From Aricia agestis (lineage: Eukaryota > Arthropoda > Insecta > Lepidoptera > Lycaenidae): 64,000 nucleotides of DNA. Of the stretch, positions 35,221 to 47,823 are shown in pieces. The stretch covers positions 1,074,001 to 1,138,000 of the forward strand of contig NC_056416.1 of assembly GCF_905147365.1 (NCBI RefSeq), in the 5' to 3' direction. A program made the position numbers and the translations under genes. Position 1 is the first letter of the stretch. Every line of letters starts with the position of its first letter. Below the pieces are notes generated by a model. The model saw only the letters and a list, made by a program, of their open reading frames with translations. It made no database searches and was not told where the DNA came from.

Positions 35221-35684
35221 GTATACATATTAAGAAGTCGGTTAATAAAACCGCCCACCGTCACCGCCACCGGTAAAGAAGCCATCAATGTTGCTGTATC
35301 AGTACATACATATCTTATTTCTGTGTAATGCTCTGATAGTAACTGTAATCTGCACATTCATACTCAGGTCAGTAGTTTAAAAGACATTCGTCTCGGCGAC
35401 GATTTATGCCGACAGCAGATTATTGTGGATAATCTCGACAGTGTATCACGGGCTTAATTAAAAGCGACGCGTTACACGCCACTAACTCTCGGACCACGAG
35501 ATTTGTCGCCGCCATCCATCGTGACGCGACGCGACGTAGAGACGTAACGCCGACGTAGACCGACGTAGTAATTAAATCTTTATCTCAATCTACATTTGAA
35601 TAACAATTATGTTTAGATAATAAAACGTTATCATCGTTTATGAGTATGTTTGTTTTTATTGTGATGATGTTTGTTTTTATTCAT

Positions 35685-36190
35685 ACTTAATATTATAAAT
35701 GCGAATGTGTGTCTGACTATCTGTTACCTCTTGACGCCCAAACCGCTGAACCGATTTTGCTGAAATTTGGTATGGAGATACTTTGAGTCCCGGGATAGGA
35801 CATAGGATACTTTATATCTCGGAAAAATGTACGGTTCCCGCGCGATAAACTAATTGGCGCAACGGAGGTGCGGGCATCATAGGTTACAAATAAAACTAGG
35901 TGACACCCGCTACTCTGTTGCGCCAAAATTCCAGGGCGATGGGAAACGTACATTTTTCCGGCATAAAAACTATCATATTTTGTCCTTTTACGGGGCTCAA
36001 AGTATCTTCCTACCAAGTTTCAGATAAATCTGTTCAGTGTTTAGGGTTTGAAGAGCTAACAGACAGACACGCTTTCGTAATTATAATTATAGTATGGATT
36101 CTCGTGTCGCGGTCTTTCTTGCCTCCTCCGAAACGGCTGGACCGAGTTTATTAAAATTTTGTTTGCTAATCCTGCACGTCTGAGAATCGC
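35685..36190. mobile_element. Two opposed family N copies plus a short repeat end
   Basis: 35685-35885 is a plus copy (AATATTATAAATGCGAATGT to CGCGCGATAAACTAATTGGC). 35905-36100 is a minus copy (TGTTGCGCCAAAATTCCAGG to TTTCGTAATTATAATTATAG). They meet at their GC-rich ends. 36100-36190 carries the TTCTCGTGTCGCGGTC / CCTCCGAAACGGCTGG block seen at 15590. The 99- and 84-codon frames here are repeat artefacts. Confidence 0.7.
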
Positions 36191-36975
36191 ACAACCGAAA
36201 TTTCTGCTGCAATTTTATGTGCATGGCATTATTTGATCACGGTATGGTCAGATCAGCCTGCGATCAGTTCGATCGATCGGCCTCCCCATATATTAGGGCC
36301 TAAATAGTACAAAAGCCAAAGTTACACTATAACTCTTTGTTTCTTCATGTCGGCCTGTCTAGCTCGATTTACTGCTATCGCTAACGAGTTATTACGTCAC
36401 AAGTTGCCGGTTACTATGACGTCATCGCTCGCCAGTTACTTATGACAGATTTATGGACAGACTCACGGTTTTATTATATGCAGTGTAAATATATTACAGT
36501 AGTGTAAGTCAGAAAAAAAAATCTCGCAGCACCTCAGAGATTTACGCCTCCACGAAGCTATGCTGCATATCTTTAAAATAATATGAAATCACGCTTATGG
36601 TGCGTGTAACAGTTTCAAGTGGTCTAGCGAGGAGATCTACTTACCCTACTATTTTTTTATTTATACTGTAGTTTTATATATCGATAGTCTATTCTGTAAA
36701 CATCACAGTTAATATTACAACTTACAATGTGTACGTCCAAATATATGCATACTGCACAAAACACAAGAGAATTCCCTCTTTTTTAATTTTCAAGTAGGAA
36801 GAATTATGACCGATATGACTGGCAAACGATCAGGCATAGAACTGATGAAATCAGGTCAACTAGCATTGTCTTAACAAAATCATAAACAACATTTTTTTGG
36901 TTCCAGCTATTACTTAATTTTTTCTATTAATATTTAGAGGAATTGTTATAGCTAGCTGATAGTATAATTTGCAAA

Positions 36976-37457
36976 ACATCCGCCAAGTGCGAGTTGGAAT
37001 CGCGCACGAAGGGTTCCGTACTGTCATAGAGCGAAAGTACCGAAGTAGGCAAAATATTGTGTTTTTTGTATGAGAGCCCTCCTTAAATGTTTATTTTATT
37101 TTAATTTTACTATTATTTATTAAAGTACAATTAAAATAATTAAGGATTTTGTAAAAATTTCAAGTGCCTAGCTCTTACCATTATTGATTACTAGCAAATA
37201 AGTAGCAAATAGGCCAATTAAATCGTTTGTTGTTTGAGAGCCCCCCTTAAATATTGACTTAATTTTGTTTTTAGTATTTTGTTGTTATATCGGCAACAGA
37301 AATACACAATCTGTGAAAGTTTCAGAAGTCTAAATATAGCGGTTCTTGAGATACAACCTGGAGACAGACAGACGCATGGACGCACGGACAGATGGACAGA
37401 CATCGAAGTTTCAGTAATTAGTCCTGTTTTTACCTTTTGGGTACGAAACCCTAAAAA
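36976..37457 (-). mobile_element. Family A repeat, minus strand
   Basis: From CCGCCAAGTGCGAGTTGGAA and GCACGAAGGGTTCCGTACTG, through the GACAGACAGACGCATGGACG array, to TTTTGGGTACGAAACCCTAA. Confidence 0.75.
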
Positions 37458-37499
37458 GCGTAATACCAATTCCATTTTTGAATACTAAGCAAAGAATTC

Positions 37500-37640
37500 C
37501 CGCTGAATTTCAAACGCCCGTCAAAACCTCCGCCATAAATCGAGCTAGCGATCCGTCACGTCAGCCGTCACGCGTCACGTCACTGTCACATGTCACGGCA
37601 GCGTTTCACGGCGGGAAATGAGCGGCGCGGCGTTTTTCAA
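37500..37640. promoter_or_regulatory. GTCAC-rich cluster, possible regulatory block
   Basis: About eight GTCAC cores, several as CACGTCA or GTCACGTCA (CRE/bZIP-like), lie within about 60 bases at 37550-37610, in GC-rich unique sequence. No promoter or gene is recognised next to it. Confidence 0.3.
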
Positions 37641-37987
37641 CGTGACAACAATGCAACAAAGCTATTGACGGCCGTCCATTGAATCCTTTCCAGCCCGCAC
37701 TTGTAGGATAATGGGTTTTATGATTCATGGATTCAATTATAGTATGCGTGTTAAGAAGGCAGTGAACTACGCGTATACGTCAGAAGATTTTCTGTGGTTA
37801 ATGTGATCTTGAGGATTCAGGACAATTTTGATATCTAAAACGCGAATGAAGCAGTCCTACTTGCTATTCATTGTACTATTTGTGTTTTCATCACAATTTA
37901 ATATGTTGTATATTCATATTATGTTTGTATAGAATTTTTTTCAAAATACGTTTTGTTTTGTAAAATATAAAATAACCTCTAAATTCG

Positions 37988-38275
37988 ACGACCTCTGTGG
38001 TTTAGTTGGTGGGCGTGTTGGTAACTCAAGCCGGGGGTCGCGGGTTCAAATCCCGCCGACGGAACAAAAAGTTTTCAAAAAGTTCCTGGGTCATGGATGT
38101 GTATTAAGTATGTGTATCATATAATAAAATTTTTAAATATATGTATTATGTATAGTATAAAAGTATTAAATATATTTCCGTTGTCTGGTACCCGTAACAC
38201 TAGTCCTTCAGGTACTTAGCACGGGGCCAGACTGACGTGGTGTGAAGTGTGCATAGATATTAGTAGATATTATTA
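37988..38275 (+). mobile_element. tRNA-headed SINE (family S2), plus strand
   Basis: The head GACCTCTGTGGTTTAGTTGG carries a B-box GGGTTCAAATCCC at 38042-38054. The body has TTCCGTTGTCTGGTACCCGT and ends in AGATATTAGTAGATATTATT. It is the best-preserved S2 copy here. Confidence 0.85.
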
Positions 38276-38279
38276 AAAA

Positions 38280-40395
38280 TTACATAGTCTCCAAAGTCCA
38301 AACATATTTGTATATTGCGTTTGCACCATATTAAAAGAAACTTACGTTTTTTCAGTCTTTGCTAAATTTAGTAACTGCTACGCCGTAGCTGGTTTTAGTG
38401 CTACGCCGTAGCACCTTATATTTAATTGATAATGTTTGAAAAACACCCAAAATTGCTTATTAACAATGATGAATAATTAATTTTACGACACATATTATAT
38501 TCTTACTGTAGCATCTCAGTCATAGAGCCTAAATTATCAGTTCTTGGCCGTAGCCCCCAAAATTTCAAGGCATTTACAGTAAAACGCCTCTCACGCGTTG
38601 GCTTTAATCGAAGATAAGAACATTTCTTTTTTTGTGAAAATCCATCGGTAAATTAGTAGCAAACAGGGGGAAGACTTCGGATAACAGTAACACATTTCGT
38701 CGCGAAGCCTAACGATTGCGGCCTGTCCCATAAATCCGCTCCTGATTGATACATGGCGGTGGGTTGACGCCCATGCCGTAATTTACGGCGCCCACCACGC
38801 CCACCACTCCCCACCACTTCCCACCCCCACTCCGCCGGGGCCCACGATAGCGACTTTTGTTTTGCATTAATTCCTTGTAGATCCGCTAATGCTCCTTTGA
38901 TGGTATCTCGAGGCGTGCGGTCTGCAGTCTGATGGTATCTCGTTGGCATCGCATGAGGTTGCTTGAACTTTTCTGACTGGTCAGAGTAACATACTGTATG
39001 TTAATTCTATTACAAAATAAGCCTGCTCCAAATCTTTAATAATTTCCTTTAGGAAGTTAAAATTTGATTTTGTTTTTATTTCGATTGTTACTAGATAAAC
39101 CTATTGTATCTGGTAACACAAGTTAAAATAGATAATAAGTACATATAGTAAAACAAATATAATGATATCATAATCATATTCATAACATGTGCTTTAGACA
39201 ATGCAAAGCAGACTTCCCAACACAAAGGAACTTGCAACCACAAAAATTTAAACACATCTTACTTTTGATTACCCGTCACATTATTAAACAAAAGCTCCGG
39301 CAAAAGCTCACTAATTCCAGCGTCACACTACACTGTAATGAAAGCTTTCTTAAAAGCTAATCTAAGACAAAAGCGTTATTACGAGCCGCCCGCGGGTGTG
39401 GGACGAATGTTGCCTTTGTTTATTTTAATTTTTTCGCATGGCGGACGCCGAGCCGTCTACAAGATAGATACAGGGTGCTCGCCTTTGCTACGCCCGCTTA
39501 TGAGCTTTTTTAATAAAGTTTTCAAGTGAAACGATGTAGTTATGTCATTTTTGGGGAAGTTGTGTCTCTAAATCTCTCTGAAATCTCTAAAATTTATTTA
39601 AAAAAAATTCAATTAATTTGTGCTGTAATACTTTCTATTTAGTGTCTAAAGATGAAAAAGACGAGAAGAATACATGAAGTATTCTTCTCGTTTTTTTCAT
39701 CTTTACCATTTTTTTATATTTTTGAATACTTTTTCTGTACAATTATCCATAAATTAACACAACACAAGCCCAATTCGACACCAACACAATAAACAAAATA
39801 TCCAAATTCCCCCCGAAAACCCCAAAAAGCGTCCTTCCAAAACAGACCATCCTGTACAGCAATATGATATGACCAAGTCCGATCAGCGACGCGTGACGTC
39901 ACTGGCCACAATGGCTAATTATATGGTAATTTTTAACTCCTCCAGCACCAAAGGGAAGTAATTAGCTGTTGTCCACAACAATACAAGAATAGTTGTAAGG
40001 ACGTCATTTCCCAAGTAATGAGAGTCTTAGTTTGTGTAGTGATGTGCCTTTTATACTACTTTTTATATTTTTAATTTTCTCTGTGCTTTTTAATCCAGGA
40101 CTGTTGTGAAGCAGATTTTTGTTTACATCGTTGTTTATAATGAAAAATAGTTTTATGTTAATTTTACATAAAACTGTTTTTATTGGGAACAGTTTTTTTT
40201 TTAATATAATGTATTAAATAGACTTAGTGTAAATGAACTCTTAGCAAGTACTGCTAGCTTCTCAATAAAAAAATGCATGCTGTGCACAAACACGTCAGAC
40301 AGACACAAAACATTGCATAACTTTAACGTCTTTAAACATTTAAACACGGTGTATATTCCCATATATAGTGCCAATAAGCACTATAAGGGGTTTTT
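38280..40395. other. Intergenic DNA with one foldback
   Basis: 39648-39704 is an inverted repeat (arms AAAGATGAAAAA and GACGAGAAGAATA). 38700-38930 and 39330-39500 are GC-richer than their surroundings, without repeat marks. The 98-codon minus frame at 38653-38949 has no recognisable domain. Confidence 0.35.
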
Positions 40396-40402
40396 TTTAT
40401 GA

Positions 40403-40747
40403 AATAAGGGGGCAAACGAGCAAACGGGTCACTTGATGGAAAGCAACTTCCGTCGCCCATGGACACTCGCAGCATCAGAAGAGCTGCAGGTGCGTTGCCG
40501 GCCTTTTAAGGGGTAATAGGGGAGGGTAGGGAAGGGAATAGGGGAGGGTGCGGAAGTTAATAGGGGAGGGTTTGGAAGGAAATAGGGGAGGGTAGGAAAG
40601 GAAAAGGGTAGGGGAATGGGCCTCCGGTAAACTCACTCACTCGGCGAAACACAGCGGAAGCGCTGTTTTACGCCGGTTTTCTGTGAGGACGTGGTATTTC
40701 TCCGGTCGAGCCGGCCCATTCGTGCCGAAACACGGCTCTCCCACGTC
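40403..40747 (-). mobile_element. G-SINE, minus sense
   Basis: Same organisation as 9040-9326, with a longer GGGGAGGGTNGGAA minisatellite between the LINE-like tail and the CTCACTCACTCGGCGAAACA block. Short frames on both strands reflect the element. Confidence 0.75.
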
Positions 40748-40749
40748 AA

Positions 40750-41999
40750 AAAATTAAAATTAATAAAAATTTTTTCATCCTTAAAATATAATCTCCATTT
40801 ATATCCCGTCCCTATCGGGCAGCGGCGTGGCGGCGGTGGTTTGACAAAAATGCATGTTTTCAGTACAACGCCGATGGGCTCGTCAGCCGGAACAATGCCA
40901 CTACTGCAATTTGTCTGCTCTGTGTTCACGTCATTTACGCTAGTTTTTTCATAATGCCCATGTGAACAAAACATTAGCTACCATTGTTTTCGTGGATCTA
41001 ATGTGTCTGCTTGACGTGGATGTTGCGTACGTTTCTAAGGTTTTTCCTCTCTTAGAATGGACAAGGAAATGCCAGGGAAGCTATACTCGAAGTCTATGTC
41101 CTGTCGTGGTACTATTCTATGTATATCACTCTTAACAAAGTCAGGATCCTCAATGCAAGCAATTAAATACACAATATTGGTAAGTGTAGACAACTAGATA
41201 AGTTATAGAAAGCCCGCCTATCGGAAAGATCTAGCAACAAAAGAGTTAATGTGGTGGCACTCGTAATTTCAGGCTTCCAGCTATTTAGGCAGTAAATACA
41301 CCATTCCACATTCCCCTTTGCACTAATAGTGGAGTACGTCTGCGACCGCCGATAAAATCAACCACTCCCATTTACAAAGGCGTCAAAGGCATCAATAAAT
41401 TATCATAAGGTTTATCTGCTAAAACCTTGGGGCGAGAGCCTCGACTCAAAGGCTGCTATCAAAACGCAAATATCTCACGTAGGTGTCCCGTAATGCACAC
41501 ATCTGAACTGAAGCTGCTAATATTTCAAGCGCGACCAGCGCTCGGCTTTCGGTTCTTTGCCAAGTATATCCTGGACTCACAACCGCATGACCTCACCTTA
41601 TGGTGTGCTCAGTAAGGTCTATATCGGTTTAACCTCGGTCGGTTTAACAGCAAATGTATGTTGGGCGGTCAAAGTAAAGATAGCGTTTACGGAGCGAGCT
41701 GTGGTCGCGGGTAGTTTGAAATATGCAGAGGTGGTATTGAGTGCGACCTGTACAAAGGAGCCACGGTAAGACAGTCGCTCCGTGTGGAGACGCTTCGTGC
41801 TTGCGGCCGCCGCGTGTGCCCGCTGTCACACGGCACGGCATGGCGTTATGAAAATCAGGAAATTCGTACATTTTCATTTTCTGGACAATTAGAATACAAG
41901 TTACATTTTTGAGTTATTTCCTAGTATCTACTGGGACGAGATTCTATTTACCAGACTGATTTGAAGTCTTTTGGCTTCTAAATAGAATTTGGCAGTAAA
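40750..41999. other. Unique intergenic DNA, possible untranslated exon
   Basis: 41400-41770 has moderate GC content and ends with a good donor-like GCCACGGTAAGAC at about 41760. No protein is recognised in any frame. An untranslated first exon is possible but unproven. Confidence 0.25.
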
Positions 42000-42003
42000 T
42001 ACT

Positions 42004-42381
42004 AAGGGTGGGTTGCACCAGAGGCGTGGTTTAAGTTAAAGTTATGGTCAAAGTTATGGTTATAGTTAAGGCTAACTTTAACTTTAACTTTGACTACAAT
42101 ATTTGACAGATGACAGCTGGTCCGACAAGACTTTAAATGAACGTGGGCGAGGGCGCTGCTGGTAAAGGTGAAAAGTCAAAAATGGCGTTTTTGTATGATG
42201 ACAGCGTTAGTTCCTTTTTTCGCCACGTGCATCTAAAGCCTTGTCAAGCTCAAGGTTATGGTTAAATATGGCGTCCATTTTTGACTTTAACCAAAAATTT
42301 TACATTTTGCATTGTAGTTAAAGTTCAGGTTATAGTTAAAGTTACAGTTATAGTTAAAATAAGTTGGTGCAACCCAACCTT
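42004..42381. mobile_element. TIR element with GGTTGCACCA ends
   Basis: Left AAGGGTGGGTTGCACCA and right TGGTGCAACCCAACCTT are inverted. The interior next to each end is a run of GTTAAAGTTA-like hexamers. Flanks read TAA on the left and TAA/TTA on the right, so the TSD is ambiguous. Confidence 0.7.
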
Positions 42382-42633
42382 AATTTATTATTTTACAGCG
42401 CATGTTTTTTTCCACCGTAGCATACATGATACATCGTAGCTTATAATATTCTAATCAAACTTAAATAAATCAGGAGTCAATAAGTTCATAAAAGTAACGT
42501 ACTAAATGTTTCGTTGTGGGGTCTTAGTTTTTAACTTCTGATGCAGGCTGTATATTATTATGTATAGCTCCGACTCTGCTGCATCATCAAATCGGACACT
42601 TCTTGTTAACTATTTAAACTCTCTAGGATATAG

Positions 42634-42668
42634 TAGTTCAGAGAGGTGAGGATCACCTCTCTGAACTA
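42634..42668. repeat. Perfect 16-bp-arm hairpin
   Basis: TAGTTCAGAGAGGTGA pairs with its complement across a 3-base loop. Confidence 0.75.
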
Positions 42669-43006
42669 TCTGCCGCATTCAGAGACGAATAATAATTGTA
42701 ATTAAATTAACATTTTGACTTAAAAGCAACATATATTATCTGTGAAGCTCTTCATTAAATTGAGGTTTAATCGTCATCTACTTAAGTCTCCCTATTGCTT
42801 ATTGCCTTATCCACAGGTCTCGTTCCCTCACTAACAATGGACACAGTCACGTCCTCGGGGAACGACGTGTGTCCTCACAAAGTGACCGCTATTAAACATG
42901 CAGCAGCCCCGGAGACGATGATTAAAATACTGCACATTATGTCCCGGCATTCCGCGAGAGACCTCCTTATTGCACCTGCATTAGATATTATGTTATAGTT
43001 ACTTAA

Positions 43007-43163
43007 ATATGTGTATCATATTATAATATAAATCTTAAATATATGTATAATATAAAAGTATTAAATACATTTCCGTTGTCTGGTACCTGTAACACAAGTC
43101 CTTTAGGTACTTACCACGGGGCCAGACTGACGTGGTGTGAAGCGTCCATAGATATTATTATTA
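43007..43163 (+). mobile_element. SINE S2, 5'-truncated
   Basis: Only the body and tail are present: TTTCCGTTGTCTGGTACCTG, GGGGCCAGACTGACGTGGTG and GATATTATTATTA. Confidence 0.8.
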
Positions 43164-43240
43164 CAGTTTCTCTGTGGCACTAGTGTCTGAGTAATACGCA
43201 ATATTAAGTACTGATCTAGTATTAAGTACGGGGGGGGGGG

Positions 43241-43413
43241 TGAGCCGAAACTTTTCGTTTTCGCTTCGTTATAGAATCGTCGATAAAAATGTATGGAATT
43301 GACATATTAAGCGTTCGTTAACATGACGTTGAAGTTCGACTCGTCTTATGTCAATTCCATACATTTTGAGCGGCGATTCTATAACGAAGCGAAAACGAAA
43401 AAGTTTCGGCTCA
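43241..43413. mobile_element. Foldback MITE with ~65-bp arms
   Basis: Arms start TGAGCCGAAACTTTTCG and continue through TTCGCTTCGTTATAGAATCG to AATGTATGGAATTGACAT, with few mismatches. The loop holds GTTCGACTCGTC. A G run (43230-43240) abuts the left end. Confidence 0.8.
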
Positions 43414-43419
43414 ATGGCC

Positions 43420-44530
43420 AGCTTATAACTATTATCTATCGAAAAGTAGCCAATAATAATATTATTTTTCTATGTAAACCTTAGGTTTCTTTAATAGTGA
43501 TGAACTTAAAAACGTCGAGAACAAAAATGCATGAGCTTTGTCATAATAAGCATCGCCGAGTAACTAAGCAATTCATTTAATCCGAACATTTGATTTTATA
43601 TTGAAACCACCGTACATATCAGGTAATACACCCGCTCGTTTGCCGATTGCGAGCTGTCTGTATATGACGCGGAGTGGACGTCTCGATCGATTCCGTTTGA
43701 CCCTTCACCTGCGCCCTTCCGTCTTACAGCTTACTGCACTTATGTCTGCTGGACTTGTGCGATGTAGTTTTGTAAAGTTTTATAGATCCGTATTGTATAA
43801 CGACAAACTATGTATGCAATAGAAATGTTAGTATTTTTTTGGTTGTAGGTGGTAGTTCAATAAAAAAAAGTTACGTTATCATATTGTACAGGCTACGAAA
43901 CTACCAGGCCGATTGTGATGAAATTTGGAAAATACATAGCCCCAAATTTCAACAAAATAGGGGAACAGACCACGAGAACGATACAGTTTACTTTACGTTT
44001 CTACGGATCTTACGGCACTTGGATGGCATTATCATGGGGCTTCAATGTCTTTATTTTGTATGATGCCGACAGTTCATATAATAACGTGACAATTCAGCCT
44101 CAGTTTCAAAGGTCACCACGAGTCAAAAAATTTGAAAAAGAAATGACTGAATCTTAATTTTTACTTTTCCGAATAATTTCGTCGGAGTCGGTTCGATTTT
44201 CAAATATTTCCGTCCTCGGTTGCCATGGCAACCCCGACGTAGATGACTATGAGTGACAGCTTGTCACTCATCACGTATTTTGCGTGACAACTGACAAGCG
44301 AATCATTTTACAGGGTTTTCCTCTAAATGTAATATTAATATTTTCCTCCTAAATATTATTATATTTTATTTATGATATATTTTTTTAAAAATATTATTAA
44401 GTATGGGTTTCTTTTTGGCAAGAAAATTATATACCTACAGGATAAATTATATGGGAAAGTCTAGACGATTATATTATACCCACTAGATTTGCTATAAATT
44501 ACGGAGTTTTATTTACCGCGGAAAAGCCTA
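43420..44530. other. Intergenic DNA with one doubtful frame
   Basis: A frame from about 43892 to the TAA at 44154-44156 has reasonable codon use and follows an acceptor-like TTGTACAG. It includes FGKYIAPNFNKIGEQTTR and WMALSWGFNVFILY. No family is recognised and the first part resembles repeat sequence, so it is not called as a gene. Confidence 0.25.
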
Positions 44531-44531
44531 C

Positions 44532-45201
44532 ATTTTTAGGGTTCCGTAGTCAACAAGGAACCCTTATAGTTTCGATCTGTCTGTCCGTCTATCTGTCCGT
44601 CTGTCCGTCTGTCCGTCTGACCATCCGTCCGTCTGTCTGTCCGGGGTTTTGCTCAGAGACTATAGGACCTACAAAGCTGTAATTTGGCATGAATGCATAT
44701 ATTAATGACGCTGACAAAATGGTACATGAAATATAAAAAAAAAAAAAAATATGGTACCTTCCCTACACATTTTGATGATTTTTTTTTTCATCCATCCACC
44801 CCATCGTGTGGGGTGTCGTTGGATAGGTTTTTTGAAAGTATTATGAGTATTCATTATTCGTTTCATTATTCGATTTAGGGATCCGTTTGTGAAATTTTAA
44901 GTTTTAAAGTGGAAAAAATCGTTAGAGTCCAGCGTCCCCCTTCTACCAGATAAACGGTTGCTTCTGGAAATGTGAAAAATTTCACGGGAGTAGGAAATAT
45001 GCTGAATTTAAAAGGAAAACTATCACACGGCTAAAAAAACTTCATATGTTTTTGAGTTATGAACGTAACTGAGATGATGTTGTTAGTAGTGTAAAACTCG
45101 TTATAAATGTACATTTATTGAACATACAAAAATTAATCAAAAACTAGCGTTACTACGGAACCCTATATTGCGCTTGGCCCGACACGTACTTAGCCGATTT
45201 T
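44532..45201 (+). mobile_element. Family A repeat, long variant
   Basis: Begins TTTTTAGGGTTCCGTAGTCA with a large TCTGTCCG array (44577-44640) and GGTTTTGCTCAGAGACTATA. It ends GCGCTTGGCCCGACACGTAC. It is the same subfamily as 12031-12478. Confidence 0.7.
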
Positions 45202-45309
45202 AATGAAATAGATTATGAAAAACCATAAATTTCAAAGACGTAACTGTATCCATCAAAATCTGTTCAGTGTCAGGTGCAAAGAACCTATCGCAAATTTTAT
45301 AATCACTAC

Positions 45310-46005
45310 ATACTACATACTAACAAAGTCGCTTTTTCTGTCCTCATGTCCCTTTGTTCCCTTTAATCTTTAATACTGCGCAACGGATTTTGATGCGGTT
45401 TTCTTTATTAGATAGAGTGATTAAAGTGGAAGGTTTATAAGTATAATAACATTCATTAAATATTGGATAAATACTGTAATTTTTGAGGTTTCTAATCTGA
45501 TGTCGTAAATAATTACATTTTTTCCGCTTACGTTGCAAACGCAGGCTGAACCCTACGAGATTTATCAAAATAATATTGTATTAAGTATTGTACACAATGA
45601 AAAGGTCTACAGAAAACGTCGCGATGGTATATCTCTATCTCTTATGGATATTCCACAATAACATTTTTTTGTCATTTACTTTTTACTACAAATAATGGCT
45701 AATTTTCGAAGCGATTTTAACCAATACGGCATTTATCCTTATTTAATTAAATACTTTAAATACATTTCTGATTTAATATAGATCCCTTTACAGCATATGA
45801 TTTTAATGAATATTTTCGAATATATTATTACAGATTTAAAAATTGCGGGACTTAGCTTTCGCTGGCCACGGCACACGGGTAGTAATGAATATAAATCAAA
45901 ACTACTGAATCGATTTTAAAATATTTTTTCAGAGAGTGACCTAGACTATATATTTAATACCCGTGCGAAGCTGGGGCGGGTCGCTAGTATTAGTATAATA
46001 TGTAT
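45310..46005 (+). mobile_element. Family H repeat, worn long copy
   Basis: The start AACAAAGTCGCTTTTTCTGT and CTTTGTTCCCTTTAATCTTT, and the end ATACCCGTGCGAAGCTGGGG followed by CGGGTCGCTAGTA, match the ends at 59766 and 60255. The interior is largely diverged. Confidence 0.6.
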
Positions 46006-46009
46006 GTAT

Positions 46010-47675
46010 GAACTATTGATGGCTGGTACGTAACTTCTGTAAACATACTGCATATGCATTACATCTCAGTAAGTTTCTACAGAAGGAAGGAATAAAGCCA
46101 ATTTTAGCGAATTCTCTGCCGATTCCCGAACTAAACACAATAAAATTGTTCACAGATCCAAATAAATAGGAAGTTACAAAATAAATACAAGTATTTTCGC
46201 TTCGTATCTGGAAGTTAAACTGATTTTCATATTTCCAAACGTTGGGCCAAAACAGTGCCACAACTCAGACTGTAATAGTATAGCGTACTGCATTAATGTA
46301 ACGTAGATATCGAGAAAAAATTAGCTGGATATGCCTCGGAGTGAGGACTTGTACCAAGGAAAGCGCTAGATAAGGATAATGTGTCTTCCAGTATAATAAT
46401 TGGAGTCCAATTTTTACGCAGTTGGGTTGGGTTGGGCTGTATTGTACGCACCTTCCTTACCTTACCTGCAGATTGGTATCAGTAGTAGTTTTGGACTTCT
46501 CTTTTTTAATACTATGTTTTTTTGCATTTCGTTGTTTTTTTATAAAACAAACAGCTAAACTTACGGCCGCGCTCAGAGTGCTTTAATAATAAATTTAATT
46601 TAGGAAATTTTGATATAAACCCCATACGCCTTCTGTGAAACTCTTTATTCATTAACATAAAGTTATCTTTGAGACCTGCTATTAGACTAAACAAATGGGC
46701 CTTGATATTTAATTATAAGTCCAAGACACATCCAGCTAGCACACATCCTTGGCAGTATTTACGGCGGCTGCTTACCGCGTCCCGGGGCTCGTAAAATTCT
46801 ATCGGCCGATTGTGCCGATGTCCGGATACGTCCGGATCCGGATATACGTTACATAATTAAATCCTATCACAAAACTATATAATGACAAAGTTGAAAATAT
46901 ATTCGGGAGTTTTAACATAAATTGGTAGCATGAAAAATGTTTTAAGAATATTTAATTTGTAGTGTTGTATTATAAAATTATTGTCATAAATATAGTACGA
47001 TGAGCTAGACATAAACCAGGTTGCATTATAGTTACGTTAGAGTGGGACCTACCTAGAAGACCTTGGGAGTAATTACTAATTGGGGGATAGCTTGGCCCGG
47101 CAGAGGAACAGGCTCCAAAAGTTCAAACGGTGGGAATACATTTTTTTTAAATTTATTTTTTAGGCATATCAACAATATAAACACACACATATACATTGAT
47201 TACATTAATAACTACATTTTAGTGCTTATATCAATTACAGACATGCACAACATTATTTTATTAAAACACATCTATAACCAAATGAAATTAAAGTTAAGTA
47301 TACAATTAATTCTAAATTTATAAATATTCAAAAATTAAAGAAGCATTATATTACACAGTACATAATTTAATTCAATGACATTATATTACACAGTACATAA
47401 TTTAATACATGATGGTAAGTTAATATTTCCAATGCTCATTATTGGTGTGGGAACATGATGGTAAATTGGACTTGCCACTTTGGACAGGCTAGTGATCCTG
47501 AAATGACTCACAGTCATTTCGGAATTTTGCGCTGACTAGTGTATTTTAGTCCTAACGTACCTTTCTTTTTTTTACTACTTTCATAAAAAAAATATTAGAA
47601 GATTTGAAGTCATGAAAAGAAGTAAATAAGGATATAGTAAATAAATTATTGAATTGGGTTGACAGCGTTTATGAT
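46010..47675. other. Intergenic DNA, nothing supported
   Basis: Frames at 46013-46261, 46512-46694 and 47063-47323 lack any protein family signature. A GC island at 46740-46860 (CCGGATACGTCCGGATCCGG) is short. Confidence 0.35.
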
Positions 47676-47680
47676 CTTAA

Positions 47681-47823
47681 GGCCCGATTTCATCAACGTC
47701 TGTTACTGTTAACAGCTTGTTAAAATGTCATGTCTTCTCTTTCATTCATAAGAAAAACGAAAGAGGTAACATGATACTAATTATTCGAGCATTAACTTTA
47801 ACAATCGTTGATGAAATTGGACC
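47681..47823. mobile_element. 143-bp MITE, TAA TSD
   Basis: Inverted ends GGCCCGATTTCATCAACG / CGTTGATGAAATTGGACC are flanked by TAA on each side (47678-47680 and 47824-47826). A PIF/Harbinger-like TWA duplication is inferred. Confidence 0.7.

Noticed and set aside
37988..38066. Possible tRNA genes at SINE heads (also 3656, 4932, 17300, 21617)
   Set aside because: B boxes are good but acceptor stems do not pair and SINE bodies follow.
43839..44063. 74-codon plus frame overlapping the doubtful exon
   Set aside because: It is an alternative frame with no protein-like features.
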